Positions 16,328 to 26,968 are shown, numbered from the stretch's first letter. The stretch is 64,000 nt of DNA from Chlamydiales bacterium (GCA_022601445.1 JAJACP010000008.1:1-64000), one strand, 5' to 3'. A program made the numbers and translations. Notes: generated by a model not told the origin, from the sequence alone.

Positions 16328-17380
16328 ATGAGTACGCCAATGGCAAAAGACTTTCAAAACATCCTCGTCCGCATGCCCAACTGGTTGGGTGATGCCGTGA
16401 TGGCCACTCCTATACTTACCGATTTGCGAAAAAAATGGCCCGAAGCTTCCATTACCGCCATGTGCCAAGGAGCCGTCGGTTCTCTTTTGATCGGAAATCC
16501 CCACCTCAATGAAATCTATGCTTTTAGCCGCTCCAATGAGTTTTTAAGGCGTGTGGCCAATCGCGACCTCATCGAACGCTTAAGACAGGGAAGATACGAT
16601 TTGGGCCTCCTCCTCCCTAACTCCTTCTCTTCAGCGTGGTGGCTCTGGCGAGGAGAGGTGAAAGAACGCATCGGTTTTGCCACCGACTGGCGCAGCCCAT
16701 TTCTTACCCAAGCGCTCCCTGTTCCAAAAGAGTGTGGCCAGGAACACTTGGTTACAACCTACAAACGTCTTTTGCTGCCACTCGGCATTCCCCTCTCTGA
16801 CACAGACCCCGAACTGTTTGTCACAAAAGAAGAGACAGAAGCTGTCAAACAGCTCTTAGCGCAACTCAATGTGCCTGAAAAATGCACGCTTGTGGGCATC
16901 AACCCCGGCGCTGCTTACGGCTCTGCTAAGTGTTGGCTTCCCGAACGGTTCCGTGCCGTCATCCAAAAACTGCTAGAAGACCCGAATCTTTATGTGCTTT
17001 GCTTTGGAGACCAAGAGGGCGCGCCACTTGTCCATACAATTTGCAAGGATATGCCTGAGCGGGTTGTCAATGTGGCAGGAGACACGTCTTTACGGGAACT
17101 AATTGCGTTGATTCAGAGGTGCAGTGTCTTTTTAACCAACGATAGCGGGCCGATGCACATCGCCGCGGCACTCGAAATACCTCTTGTGGCTCTTTTTGGC
17201 TCCACAAATGAAATCGCAACGGGCCCTTATAAACAGGGAGAGGTGATTCACAAACATGTGAGCTGCTCACCTTGCTATAAGCGTACCTGCCCAATTGACT
17301 TTCGCTGTATGAAACAGATCGAGGCTGATGAAGTCTACTCTGCTCTTATTTCGCAGTTACAAAATCAACAGCAGAGCTAG
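16328..17380 (+). CDS. waaF: ADP-heptose:LPS heptosyltransferase II (GT9 family)
   Basis: 350 aa GT9 glycosyltransferase. MPNWLGDAVMATPIL at the N-terminus and TNDSGPMHIAAAL...VALFGSTN near residues 265-290 are the GT9 hallmarks, and the C-terminal Cys cluster (SCSPCYKRTCP, RCMKQI) is typical of WaaF-type enzymes. It adds heptose or a related sugar to LPS core in the cytoplasm. ATG at 16328 directly follows the broken ATPase gene; ATG 16340 is an alternative. The end overlaps the convergent mscS region by 35 nt. Confidence 0.87.
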   Translation: MSTPMAKDFQNILVRMPNWLGDAVMATPILTDLRKKWPEASITAMCQGAVGSLLIGNPHLNEIYAFSRSNEFLRRVANRDLIERLRQGRYDLGLLLPNSFSSAWWLWRGEVKERIGFATDWRSPFLTQALPVPKECGQEHLVTTYKRLLLPLGIPLSDTDPELFVTKEETEAVKQLLAQLNVPEKCTLVGINPGAAYGSAKCWLPERFRAVIQKLLEDPNLYVLCFGDQEGAPLVHTICKDMPERVVNVAGDTSLRELIALIQRCSVFLTNDSGPMHIAAALEIPLVALFGSTNEIATGPYKQGEVIHKHVSCSPCYKRTCPIDFRCMKQIEADEVYSALISQLQNQQQS

Positions 17381-18421
17381 GATTCTTAACCGCATCGGCC
17401 AAATGCAATGTTGTGGTCGGAAAGGCCACCTCGGCTCCATGCGCTTCGATGATTTTATGTATTTTCAGCAACACATCTTCCTTGATCTCATGAAAACGGG
17501 CCCAAACCGTTGTTTTGGTGAATGTGTAGATGAAAAAGTCGAGAGACGAGGGACCAAACTGATTAAAGTGTACCATCAGAATCTGATTCGTATCGATTTC
17601 CGGATGGGTTTTTAACATTTCACGATCTCTTTTAAGATGGGTTCTACTTTGGCCACATCATCGTAGCGCACACCGATCGTCTCTTTAATTCTGCGATTCG
17701 ACATCCGCGAGGGATTTTCAATCGAGATGGTGGTAAAGAGATAGTTGGGCACGTAAAGGGGACGTTTATCAAAGGTGCGAATACGCGTTAAACGCCATCC
17801 AATCTGCTCCACAACTCCTTCTATTTCTTTATCCGGAGAACGGATCCAATCCCCAACAGAAAAGGGACGATCCATATAAAGCGTAAAGCCCCCAAAAAAA
17901 TTGGCCAGAAGGTCTTTGGCAGCAAAACCAATGGCAATACCTCCAATTCCTCCAAAGGCCAGCACACCAGAGACACTCACTCCTAAGGTTTGGAGAGTAA
18001 CTAAACTAGCTGTGATGATAATCGAGCCACGCAAGATCTTGCCGATCGCATCTGCTGTCGTTTGGTCTATTTTTTTGTAGCGACTCAATACATTTTTTTC
18101 TGCGCGCTTCACAAAGCGAATCAAAAACCACGTGATGAGCGCAATGGTTCCGATATAGCGGATTGGAGAGAGAGCGGAAAGAAAGTCTGCATCTGTTTTA
18201 TTTTGCACCATTTCTGCGGCAAAGGAGATCCCTATCAGCCAAATGAAAGCTTGTAGAGGAGCTTGTAGTGCATCGACAAAGACGTCATCCCATAAGCCTT
18301 TCGTTTGCACAAGCCGACGATGCAACCGGCCCATCACCAATTTTTGTATAAAAGCGACAAGCAGCGTGATAAAAATGACTGCAAAAACTTGAACGATCCA
18401 GTGTGAGAAATAGTCTAACAT
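17346..18421 (-). pseudogene. MscS-type mechanosensitive channel gene with a one-base frameshift
   Basis: The first frame (17612-18421) encodes membrane helices, the pore-lining FGGIGGIAIGFAAKDLLANFFGG and the beta domain PFSVGDWI, stopping after EIVKC. The second frame (17346-17618) begins MLKTHPEID and carries the C-terminal alpha/beta domain. Loss of one A in GTGAAA(A)TGTTAAAA explains the break; adding it back joins EIVK directly to MLKTHP. The ATG of the second part overlaps the stop of the first (ATGTTAA), so a coupled two-piece channel is conceivable. One base from typA on the minus strand. Confidence 0.8.
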
Positions 18422-20217
18422 TACCCCTTCCTTTTTCTTTCTACCTCTTTTAGATATCTTTTTCGAGTCCGCAAAAAGTGTGGCGTGACCTCTAGTAACT
18501 CATCATCTTCCACGAAGTCGATCGCTTGCTCCAAGGTCAATTTTTTTGCCGGAGTGACCATCACAGCATCATCTGTGCCAGAGGCACGTACATTCGTCAA
18601 CTGTTTTCCTTTGGTCACATTGACAACAAGATCATTATCGCGGCTATGCTCTCCAACAATCATCCCCTCGTACACATCGTCGCCAGGGCTGACAAACAAA
18701 ACACCCCGTTTTTGAATCTGTCCGATTGAATACGCTGTTGCCATGCCTTGGTTGATAGAGATCAGCGCCCCCTTGGTACGGCTTGGAATCTCTCCCTTCC
18801 ATGGTTGAAAACATTCAAACAAAGAGGTCATGATCCCCAAACCACGTGTCACCGAAAGAAACTCGTTTCGATACCCCATGATGCCGCGCGTGGGAACCAA
18901 AAATTCCATATGGGTGATCCCGTTATCATCGGTCTGTAGATGCTGCATCTCTCCTTTTCTTTTGGAGAGCTCTTCGATCACAGTTCCTGAAGTCGCCTCT
19001 GGCGTTTCAATGTAGACCCGCTCAATCGGCTCACATTTTTGACCGTCGACCTCTTTGATGATCACTTGTGGCTTAGAAACTGTCATTTCAATTCCTTCAC
19101 GGCGCATTGCCTCCAGTAGAACCGAGAGTTGAAGCTCTCCACGACCGCAGACTGTCATCTCTTCTTGCCCCTCTTCAATCCGAAGAGAGATATTTGACCG
19201 TTTCTCTTTCAAGAGACGCTCTTTAATTTTACTGAACGTCACATTTTTTCCGTCCAGACCAGCAAAAGGACCATTATTGACCATCACATTAACTGAGAGA
19301 GTCGGTTCATCAATACGGATTTTAGGTAGTTTCACAATATGTTCCGGATCGCAGAGAGTGTCACCTAGCATCACATCAGGGATCCCTGATAAGCTCACAA
19401 TATCCCCAGCAATCGCCTCTTCAAACTCTACTTTTTTAATGCCACTATACCCTTCAATACGGGTGATGGTCGCAGGAATTTCCTGGTTTTGTGGATCGAT
19501 CCACATCACCCTTTGTCCCTTGACCACTTTTCCCCCCAAAATACGTCCTGTTGCTTGCCTTCCAACGAATTGGTCGTAGTCAATGGTCATCGCTTGCATC
19601 AGAAAAGGAGCATCAGGGTCATCTTTAGGAGGTTCTACAGCATCGATAATCAGGTCAAAAAGAGGCTGCATGTCTTTTTTCTCATCTCCAACATGTGCCA
19701 ACGCGTACCCTTCAATCGCTGAGCTGTAGCAGTAGCGGAAATCAAGCTGCTGATCATCAGCACCGAGCTCAACAAACAGGTCAAACGTCAGGTTTAGAGC
19801 ACGATCAGGATCGGCATGTGGACGGTCAATCTTGTTGATCACCACAATCGGCTTTAATCCCATCTTCAATGCTTTTGACAACACAAAACGTGTTTGCGGC
19901 ATCGGACCGTCCTGGGCATCAATCAACAAGAGCACTGAGCTGACCATTCCAAGGACACGCTCCACTTCACCTGAGAAGTCAGAGTGACCAGGCGTATCGA
20001 TAAAATTAATCGTATAATCTTGATACTTGAGGCTGGTGTGTTTAGCAAAAATTGTGATGCCTCTCTCTTTTTCCTGGTCATAGGAGTCCATCATCCGTTC
20101 AGGGACCTCTTCATTGTCCCTAAAGAGATTGGATTTTTTAAGAAGGGCGTCTAAAAGAGTGGTTTTCCCATGGTCAATGTGGGCGATAATGGCGATATTA
20201 CGGAAGTGCTTGCTCAT
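18421..20217 (-). CDS. typA: Ribosome-associated GTPase TypA/BipA
   Basis: 598 aa translational GTPase. G1 [13 protein letters not shown]2/G3 RGITIFAKH and DTPGHSDF, G4 NKID, followed by domain 2, EF-G-like domains III and V and the TypA-specific C-terminal domain ([10 protein letters not shown]). Acts on ribosome assembly and stress adaptation. Stop and the next gene's ATG overlap by one base (TAATG), so typA and mscS form a unit. Confidence 0.95.
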   Translation of the reverse strand: MSKHFRNIAIIAHIDHGKTTLLDALLKKSNLFRDNEEVPERMMDSYDQEKERGITIFAKHTSLKYQDYTINFIDTPGHSDFSGEVERVLGMVSSVLLLIDAQDGPMPQTRFVLSKALKMGLKPIVVINKIDRPHADPDRALNLTFDLFVELGADDQQLDFRYCYSSAIEGYALAHVGDEKKDMQPLFDLIIDAVEPPKDDPDAPFLMQAMTIDYDQFVGRQATGRILGGKVVKGQRVMWIDPQNQEIPATITRIEGYSGIKKVEFEEAIAGDIVSLSGIPDVMLGDTLCDPEHIVKLPKIRIDEPTLSVNVMVNNGPFAGLDGKNVTFSKIKERLLKEKRSNISLRIEEGQEEMTVCGRGELQLSVLLEAMRREGIEMTVSKPQVIIKEVDGQKCEPIERVYIETPEATSGTVIEELSKRKGEMQHLQTDDNGITHMEFLVPTRGIMGYRNEFLSVTRGLGIMTSLFECFQPWKGEIPSRTKGALISINQGMATAYSIGQIQKRGVLFVSPGDDVYEGMIVGEHSRDNDLVVNVTKGKQLTNVRASGTDDAVMVTPAKKLTLEQAIDFVEDDELLEVTPHFLRTRKRYLKEVERKRKG

Positions 20218-20324
20218 TTGGATACTAAAGTTAAATTTACAGGCCCTAAATTATAAGGTATTACGACAAAAAAGCCTATCTTTTAAAATTAGATCTGCTC
20301 TCCAGAGCCTACTTTAAAATCGCC

Positions 20325-20353
20325 TTGATCTTTTCTTGACGGAAGCCTAGTAT
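20325..20353 (+). promoter_or_regulatory. Possible promoter of the hypothetical gene at 20382
   Basis: TTGATC (20325-20330), 17-nt spacer, TAGTAT (20348-20353). A strong AAGGAGG at 20370-20376 precedes ATG 20382. The -10 box is imperfect. Confidence 0.4.
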
Positions 20354-20381
20354 TCTTTTTTTACTTAACAAGGAGGTTCCC

Positions 20382-20837
20382 ATGGCAGCGTCAGCAAGCG
20401 CGTCTAGTAATTCATCTACTATTGGTATAGTATTACAAGTTCATGACAGCAATATAGTGCACGCAGCGACTGCTCACCAGAAAGCTAACGTAGATTATGA
20501 CAGGCTAATGGACAATGAACTTGTTGCAAAAGTGTATAATTATCTCTCAACTGACCCTGTTCTTACTCCAAAGCAAATTGCAGACAAACTGCTTACCAAT
20601 TCACACAAAGCGCTGGAAACCTGTAATGGCGGTGGAGCCGATCAAAAGGAATTCGATCGACTGATAGCCGTGGGAAAAAAGAGAGCTGATGACATCACAG
20701 ACTTTGATTTACCCGATCAAACTGTGGAAAAAGTTTATGGGTTGATCCGGATCTTATATCCAATATACAGAGCTGCAGAGAAAGCAAACGCAGACTACCA
20801 TTCTCCCTTTTCAATGGCTGTAATCGACGACGACTAA
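20382..20837 (+). CDS. Hypothetical soluble protein
   Basis: 151 aa, unrecognised. Ser/Ala-rich start (MAASASASSNSS), then helical sequence with 'HQKANVDYDRLMDNELVAKVY' near residue 32 and a related 'AEKANADYHS' near residue 137, hinting at an internal repeat or dimeric helical bundle. No signal peptide, acidic C-terminus (IDDD). Very strong ribosome site AAGGAGG. Monocistronic between typA (divergent) and the broken AlbA-type gene. The Ser-rich N-terminus would suit a type III substrate, but this is speculation. Confidence 0.6.
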   Translation: MAASASASSNSSTIGIVLQVHDSNIVHAATAHQKANVDYDRLMDNELVAKVYNYLSTDPVLTPKQIADKLLTNSHKALETCNGGGADQKEFDRLIAVGKKRADDITDFDLPDQTVEKVYGLIRILYPIYRAAEKANADYHSPFSMAVIDDD

Positions 20838-20894
20838 TCACGCTTTATATAGCAAGGTGGCTTGTATAGTATTTTTTATCTACGAAAAATTGTC

Positions 20895-22718
20895 ATGACC
20901 ACACAATTCTGTTCTTTTCAGCCATCAGAAATTCTATCCTACCTCAATTGGGAGGAGGGTGAAGATTTAGAGTTTAAATCGGCTAAAGGAGGTCTTCCAA
21001 AAAGCCTCTGGGAAACCTATAGCGCACTGGCAAACACGCGTGGTGGCATCATCTTGCTAGGAGTAGAGAACGATGGTTCGGTGAGTGGTATAGAGAACAT
21101 ATCAGCAATCAAAAGAGATTTCTGGAATACAATCAATAATCGAGGGAAAGTGAGCATCAATCTTTTGAAAAATGAAGATGTTCAAGATCTACGACATCCA
21201 AATGGAGCACTCATTGCCATCCGCGTCCCTCAAGCTACCCGTTATCAAAGTCCCGTGTTCGTTGGCCAAAATCCTCTAACTGGAACTTATAGACGTAATG
21301 CAGAGGGTGACTACAGATGTACAGAAAAGGAAGTCGGGCGCATGCTCTCAGACCGAGCCGAAGAACCCGCTGACAGCCGTATTCTGGAACACTACACTCT
21401 TGACGATCTTGATTTTTCCAGTTTAAAGCAGTACCGTCAGCGCTTTGCCTCTCTAAAGCCTACTCATCCTTGGTTGAGCGAAGATGATCAAGAGTTCCTC
21501 TGTAAACTGGGGGGTTGGCGCTCATGCCGCGCTAGCCAAAAGCAAGGAATCACAGTAGCCGGCCTGTTGATGTTCGGTCGAGAAGAAATTCTTAGAGAAG
21601 TCTTACCCCAATATCACGTCGACTACCGTGAAAAGCTTTCAACTCAATCTGATGTACGCTGGACAGATCGCTTAACACTAGATGGAACATGGCCCGGCAA
21701 CTTATTTCAATTTTACTTGCGCGTAATGCAAAGATTATCTGCTGACCTAAAACTACCTTTTCAACTCGATCATGACTGATTCCGCAAAGGAGAAACTGTG
21801 GTGCATGTAGCCATAAGGGAAGCCCTAGTCAATGCTCTTATTCACGCAGATTATCAAGGTCAAGGGGGAATCGTAATAGAGAAACATCAAGATCGATTCG
21901 AGTTCTCCAACCCTGGCTGTTTGCTAATCTCATTCGATCAAATGCTGAACGGAAATATCAGTGAATGTCGTAACAAAACACTACAAAATCTATTCACCAT
22001 GATCGGAGCTGCTGAGATAGCGGGATCAGGTCTAGATAAAATACGAATGGGGTGGAGCTCTCAGCATTGGCGTTCTCCCATGATGCGAGAAAATATACAG
22101 CCTGACCGTATACTTTGGATTTTACCAATGGTCAGCCTAATCCCAGAAAGTTCGCTCGCTCGATTAAAGCTTCGATTCGCAGAAAAATTTCCATCGTTTA
22201 GCAAAATGGAAATTCAAGCTCTTGTCACCGCAGATGTGGAAGGCTATGTAGACAATGCGCGTATGCGACAGATCACTAACCTTCACGCGACAGACATCAC
22301 TTCTATTCTTCAAAATCTAGTGAGTAGAGAAGCGTTGGTCCAAAAGGGGCAAGGACGCTGGACGCGCTATATCCTCTTTGACTCCCTACATAAGAACTCT
22401 GACTCCGTACATAAGAACTCTGACTCCGTACATAAGGGAAAAATACCTGAGGATCAGTGGAATAACATTTGGTCTCTAGCCAAACCGGTTCGAGAAAATA
22501 AGCGTTTATCTCCTGACCATATGGAAAAAATGATTCTGACTCTTTGCAAGGAGCGCTGGCTCACCAGAAGTCAACTCAGCGCGCTACTGGACAGAAATCC
22601 AGATGGTTTACGTACCCGTTTCTTAACACCGATGGTCCGCCATGGCCTTCTCCAACTACGCTACCCTGACAAGCCAAACCGTGTCGATCAAGCCTACTCG
22701 GCAACCCGAACATCTTGA
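20895..22718 (+). pseudogene. AlbA_2 / RecG-like transcriptional regulator with in-frame TGA
   Basis: A single frame encodes an N-terminal Schlafen AlbA_2 domain (EDLEFKSAKGGLPKSLWETYSALANTRGG...ILLGVEN), then the HATPase_c_4 region (VHVAIREALVNALIHADYQ, GSGLDKI) and a C-terminal winged helix. A lone TGA at 21777-21779 interrupts it between LPFQLDHD and FRKGETVVH, where homologues read through. No frame change occurs, so one substitution suffices. ATG 20895 is the family-like start; a GTG at 21798 could start the second half. Near 22385-22435 a 21-bp unit repeats, giving HKNSDSV HKNSDSV in the linker. Confidence 0.8.
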
Positions 22719-22724
22719 AACCTG

Positions 22725-23003
22725 CTAATCGTGCTTCATCATATTTCGAAAATCATGAAACGCCTCTCTTATTCCAATCCTAAGTCCAGGTTCCTGACAG
22801 TCCAAAGCTACAAGCTGGAGAATCCACCCAATTAAGATTAGACTGATACCAATTTCTCGGCTAAAGCCAACAGGAGACCAGGGGGAGACACCAATGACTG
22901 CAATCATCTGCAAAGCACACCCTAAAAGACCCACTTTACACGGATTAAGGTGAAAGAGAGCAGATAGCCTGCTGTAAGGGCTAGAGGCAACTGTAAGTGA
23001 CAT
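22725..23003 (-). CDS. Small two-helix membrane protein, paralogue A
   Basis: 92 aa. Two hydrophobic segments (residues about 23-40 and 50-66) with a short loop. The second helix, ISLILIGWILQLVA, closely matches ISLIVVSWIIQLVA in the neighbouring gene at 23018, so the two are tandem paralogues. Downstream of ald and the Hsp70-like gene on the same strand. Function unknown. Confidence 0.55.
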   Translation of the reverse strand: MSLTVASSPYSRLSALFHLNPCKVGLLGCALQMIAVIGVSPWSPVGFSREIGISLILIGWILQLVALDCQEPGLRIGIREAFHDFRNMMKHD

Positions 23004-23017
23004 AATGAACTCCTGGT

Positions 23018-23251
23018 TTAAGCTCTTTTTTTATTAAAGGAAGGTGACTGTGCTACAAGCTGAATGATCCACGACACCACAATCAATGAAATGCAAGTCC
23101 CTCGCCCTACGCTTACAGGCAGACGCCCTGTAGCGGCTATGACAGTAAACACCTGGACTGCATACATTGCCGTGATAATATCCAAACGTAGAGGCGGTAA
23201 TCGTGGACAAGGCAACCATCTATTAGGCTCCTGAGCTACCGGTTTCACCAT
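23018..23251 (-). CDS. Small two-helix membrane protein, paralogue B
   Basis: 77 aa with two hydrophobic segments (residues about 24-40 and 51-66). Starts within the 3' end of the Hsp70-like gene (29-nt overlap) with AAGGAG before its ATG, so it is translated in the same operon. Similar to paralogue A at 22725 in the second helix. Function unknown; the link to the chaperone gene is the only context. Confidence 0.55.
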   Translation of the reverse strand: MVKPVAQEPNRWLPCPRLPPLRLDIITAMYAVQVFTVIAATGRLPVSVGRGTCISLIVVSWIIQLVAQSPSFNKKRA

Positions 23252-25853
23252 GAAAAACTCCTTCTTTTAACACTAATCCTGTTGGTAGAGAATCGCCAAA
23301 ACAACGTTCCTGCTCTTGAACCGTCAACTCTCGCTTCTGCATCAGAAGGGCAAGATCAGAGGACTCGGCATGCTTCTCTAAATACATTTTAACCTGATCG
23401 ATAGTGGCAGCTGAAAGATTGACCTCAAGGCAGTCAGTTTGACGGGCTAGAAGTGTGAGAGGAAAAATAAGCTGCACTTCTGAAATGTTGACTAAACGGC
23501 TGATCCACCCTTCACACAATCTAGATGGAATGACGTTGGCAGCAGTCCCATAAAGTGGCGCACGTGCACCTAATCTACCTAGTGCCCAAAAGTCGCACGC
23601 CTCTCCATGCCCTCTCACAATCCGCTCCACAAGCGCCTCGCCGAGCTTCACTTTATGGGGCATCTCGACAAGCTCTAGAGAAGCTAAAGCCCTTAGCTGC
23701 TCGGCATAGGCGTAGCCTCCCTTCCGTTTGACAATGAGCTGCCGCTTCTTTTTATCGTAGACAAGCGGGAAGAGTTCGCTATAGATCTGCATCTGCTGCC
23801 CTTTGCTCAAGCCTGCCGCAATCCGCCTATAACAAATCCACTTTTGAATCAGCACCTCATCATCTAGCTTGAGTTTTGCCTCAGTTAAATGAAGCTTCCA
23901 CAGTTCCTTAATCCGAAAATCATCGAGTGGGTAGCCACGCCCGGGACGGAGAAAGAAGCCGGCTAAATTCCAAAATTTAGCCGCATACGCCTGTGCCAGC
24001 CCACGCTTTTCTGATTGAACAAGTAGGGGCTCAAAAAGCCCTCTCAATAGACTCGGAGACCACTCACTACGAGGACGCTCGATCACAGTTTCAAGCGTGG
24101 GCATCAAGACTTTTAACTTGGCTTGAGCTCCCACAGAAAAGGCCTCCACAAGCCGCTGTTTGGCCGGCTCTAAGAAAGAAGTTTCAAAGGTTTCATCCGT
24201 GAGACGCTTCTCTTTGGTGTACCCACTTAAAAGAAACTCCAGCTTCCAGCGGTGGTCGGTTTTCTCTGAACGCACCCAAAGCTCAAGTGTCCCAATCTCA
24301 GTTAAACGAATCGTTAAACGGACTGGAATACGGGTATTTTGCGCACTACCAAAGCGGAGAACGGTTTCAATCGGAGGCAGAGGGGTCATGCTCTCCTCTT
24401 CAAAGGAAAGCATCATACCAGGCTGATCGCCTATACGCGTGTGCGAATGATAGAGCTGAAAAGAGACGGGTCTGTTGGGTAAAAGAGAGAAAATGTGCTC
24501 CGAGTGCAGCTCTGCCCCCTCTTCTGCACCACGCGGCACGAGCGTCAAAACGCGCTCTTTTTCTACTTCAAGATAGTAGGCACGTGGCACTCCGCCACTA
24601 ATACGAATCCCCTCGCCTTGACGCGCTTTTCCATAGTAGGCAGCACCTCTTGCTACAGCTAAATCTAAACTGCTGGAGGGGAGAATTTTCACTGGCTTTG
24701 CTTCACCAAACCAAAGATCGAGTGAGCGCACGAGGCGTTCCTGAAAAAGAGAGGGTTTTAGTGCTCCGCCGTTAAATAGAAGATAGGTAGGCTTAGGATG
24801 GTGCGAAAGAAAGTTAGCCAAGTGCTTGGTAATGGAGGAGTCGGGCTCGTAAGGAAGCCCTACATTGTGTAGGTCACTCCCTTGTATTAAGTGGCGCGCT
24901 TGATCAAAATCGTAGAGACCGAAAAACCCGTCGACTAAGACAGAAGCAACCTCTTCTGCACTGATTTCCAAACTGAGGCCTCCCCCAACTAAGCGCGATC
25001 CTTTTCCAGGAATCCAAATGGAGTGGCGGCTCGCTCCGGCTAAAATGGCCTCTTTAGCAGCACGGGCCTGATGACGTAAAGCCAACCACTGGGTCCGATC
25101 TAGTTGTTCGGTTAACTGCGTCTCCATGTAGTGGCACAGAGCAGTATCCATATTATCGCCCCCAAGCAACAGATGCTTGCCGACTGCCATCCGCTGAAAG
25201 CCCCCTTCTGTCACCTCAATCAGGCTAAAATCCGTGGTCCCACCACCCACATCACAGACGAGAATAGAAGCGCCTTTTTCAAGCGTCTCTTTTTCATGCG
25301 TACTCAACCAATTGTAAAAAGCGGCCTGTGGCTCTTCAAGCAAGGTAGGATGAGGAATCCCGGCTAGCAGCGCCGCCTCAACTGTTAAGCTGCGCGCCAC
25401 TTCATCAAAAGAAGCCGGAACCGTCAACACCACCTCTTGCTCTTCTAAAGGATCTTTGAAATGGGCATTCCATGCCATGCGGATGTGACGTAAATAACTG
25501 GCGCTCGCCTCAACAGGTGTGAGCTTGCGCGCGTCATCAGCTGCTTCAAAAGGAAGAATCGCCTCCTTGCGGTTGGCAGCTGCATTAATGAGCCAACTCT
25601 TGGCTGATTGAACAAGACGAGTCGGCACCTTAGCTCCTTGCTCGCGCGCCCACTGCCCCACAGCAAAATCGCGATTAGGCAGCTCATGTGGCTGGGACAA
25701 ATAGTGAAAGGAAGGGAGTGTGGGAAGCGCTTCCATTACCCCTTTTGCATTGAGCTGAGGGATACGAAAGAGCTTGATGGGACCTCCCATCTCGCTATAC
25801 GCAACGGCGCTATTGGTGGTGCCTAGATCAATTCCAACAACGTAACGACTCAT
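23223..25853 (-). CDS. Divergent Hsp70-family protein with long C-terminal domain
   Basis: 876 aa. The N-terminal actin-like ATPase domain has VGIDLGTTNSAVAYS (phosphate 1), VCDVGGGTTDFSLIEV (phosphate 2), LLEEPQAAFYNW and LLFNGGALKPSL (adenosine). The C-terminal half is not a DnaK peptide-binding domain; it looks like the DUF3731-type extension of HscC-like large Hsp70s. ATG 25853 is chosen because it gives the normal N-terminus and forms an ATGA overlap with the ald stop. No J-protein partner or grpE is nearby. Client unknown. Confidence 0.82.
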   Translation of the reverse strand: MSRYVVGIDLGTTNSAVAYSEMGGPIKLFRIPQLNAKGVMEALPTLPSFHYLSQPHELPNRDFAVGQWAREQGAKVPTRLVQSAKSWLINAAANRKEAILPFEAADDARKLTPVEASASYLRHIRMAWNAHFKDPLEEQEVVLTVPASFDEVARSLTVEAALLAGIPHPTLLEEPQAAFYNWLSTHEKETLEKGASILVCDVGGGTTDFSLIEVTEGGFQRMAVGKHLLLGGDNMDTALCHYMETQLTEQLDRTQWLALRHQARAAKEAILAGASRHSIWIPGKGSRLVGGGLSLEISAEEVASVLVDGFFGLYDFDQARHLIQGSDLHNVGLPYEPDSSITKHLANFLSHHPKPTYLLFNGGALKPSLFQERLVRSLDLWFGEAKPVKILPSSSLDLAVARGAAYYGKARQGEGIRISGGVPRAYYLEVEKERVLTLVPRGAEEGAELHSEHIFSLLPNRPVSFQLYHSHTRIGDQPGMMLSFEEESMTPLPPIETVLRFGSAQNTRIPVRLTIRLTEIGTLELWVRSEKTDHRWKLEFLLSGYTKEKRLTDETFETSFLEPAKQRLVEAFSVGAQAKLKVLMPTLETVIERPRSEWSPSLLRGLFEPLLVQSEKRGLAQAYAAKFWNLAGFFLRPGRGYPLDDFRIKELWKLHLTEAKLKLDDEVLIQKWICYRRIAAGLSKGQQMQIYSELFPLVYDKKKRQLIVKRKGGYAYAEQLRALASLELVEMPHKVKLGEALVERIVRGHGEACDFWALGRLGARAPLYGTAANVIPSRLCEGWISRLVNISEVQLIFPLTLLARQTDCLEVNLSAATIDQVKMYLEKHAESSDLALLMQKRELTVQEQERCFGDSLPTGLVLKEGVFHGETGSSGA

Positions 25854-26968
25854 GTCCCGATAAAGTCTGCTGCAGGTCGGTAAGGATAGCCGCAATCGTG
25901 CGCCACATGCTCATTGGTCACATGTCCTAAACAGACATTCAATCCCTCAAGTAGTCCTGGATCGTCTTGCATGGCTGTTTTATAGCCCTTATTTGCCATT
26001 TCTAAGACATAAGGGGCGATCGCATTGGTCAGCGCTTGTGTGGACGTGCGTGCGCACGCACCGGGCATATTAGCTACACAGTAATGCACTACATTGTGCA
26101 CTTCATAGATCGGATCGGAGTGGGTAGTCGGACGTGAGGTTTCAGAGCATCCTCCCTGATCAATGGCGACATCGACAAAGACGCTTCCGGGAGACATCGA
26201 CTTGATCATCTCATCGGTAATGAGTTTAGGAGCCATTTTCCCAGGAATTAACACTGCTCCCACAACCAAGTCAGCTGTTTGCAGCGCCTCTTCCACAGAG
26301 ACAGGAGTGGAATAAATTGTCTTGAGCAGAGGGCCATAGAGATCATCGAGCTCACGTAATCGAGAAAGACGTCTCTCCAAAATCGTCACGTCTGCTCCAA
26401 AGCCCATTGCCATGCGGGCCACTTGAGTGCCGACAATTCCTCCTCCAATCACAATCACTTTTGCCGGAGGTACACCGGGAACACCACCAAGAAGCAAACC
26501 CTTGCCGCCATTGGCCATCTGAAGAGAGGTCGCTCCAGCCTGAATGGCAATGCGGCCTGCAACCTCACTCATGGGGGTCAGAAGAGGCAAGCGCCCTTTA
26601 GGATCCGTGACGGTTTCAAAGGCGACACCCACCACTTTCCGCTCTATTAAATGCTTAAGCTGCTCTGGATCAGGAGCTAGATGGAGAAAGCAGAAGAGAA
26701 TCTGATCTTTCCTAAGGAGAGGAAACTCAGACTTTTGTGGCTCTTTGACCTTCACGATCATGTCCGCTTTTTTATAAACCTCTTCAATGGAGGGCACAAC
26801 GGTGGCACCGGCGTGTTCATACATCTGATCGGTAAAGCCGATCTTTTGCCCTGCTAGTGTTTGGACTAAAACGGTGTGTCCAGCTTGGACAAGAAGGCTC
26901 ACAAGACCGGGAGTCGCACCTAGGCGGTATTCGTGATTTTTCAGCTCTTTAGGAATTCCAATGATCAT
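25850..26968 (-). CDS. ald: Alanine dehydrogenase
   Basis: 372 aa, NAD-dependent interconversion of alanine with pyruvate and ammonia. IGIPKELKNHEYRLGATP with the substrate Arg, VKVKEPQ, the Rossmann GGGIVGTQVARMA and RPTTHSDPIY agree with Ald along the full length. Forms an operon with the Hsp70-like gene and two small membrane proteins. Together with the large glutamate dehydrogenase at 43357 it suggests use of amino acids from the host. Confidence 0.94.
   Translation of the reverse strand: MIIGIPKELKNHEYRLGATPGLVSLLVQAGHTVLVQTLAGQKIGFTDQMYEHAGATVVPSIEEVYKKADMIVKVKEPQKSEFPLLRKDQILFCFLHLAPDPEQLKHLIERKVVGVAFETVTDPKGRLPLLTPMSEVAGRIAIQAGATSLQMANGGKGLLLGGVPGVPPAKVIVIGGGIVGTQVARMAMGFGADVTILERRLSRLRELDDLYGPLLKTIYSTPVSVEEALQTADLVVGAVLIPGKMAPKLITDEMIKSMSPGSVFVDVAIDQGGCSETSRPTTHSDPIYEVHNVVHYCVANMPGACARTSTQALTNAIAPYVLEMANKGYKTAMQDDPGLLEGLNVCLGHVTNEHVAHDCGYPYRPAADFIGT

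Noticed and set aside
22385-22435. Short tandem repeats (21-bp units) as a possible CRISPR or minisatellite
   Set aside because: Only two to three units within a coding linker (HKNSDSV); no spacers. Common in linkers of this family.
20895-22718. TGA read as a sense codon (recoding or alternative code)
   Set aside because: Many intact genes here end in functional TGA in overlapping ATGA/GTGA arrangements, so the standard code applies.
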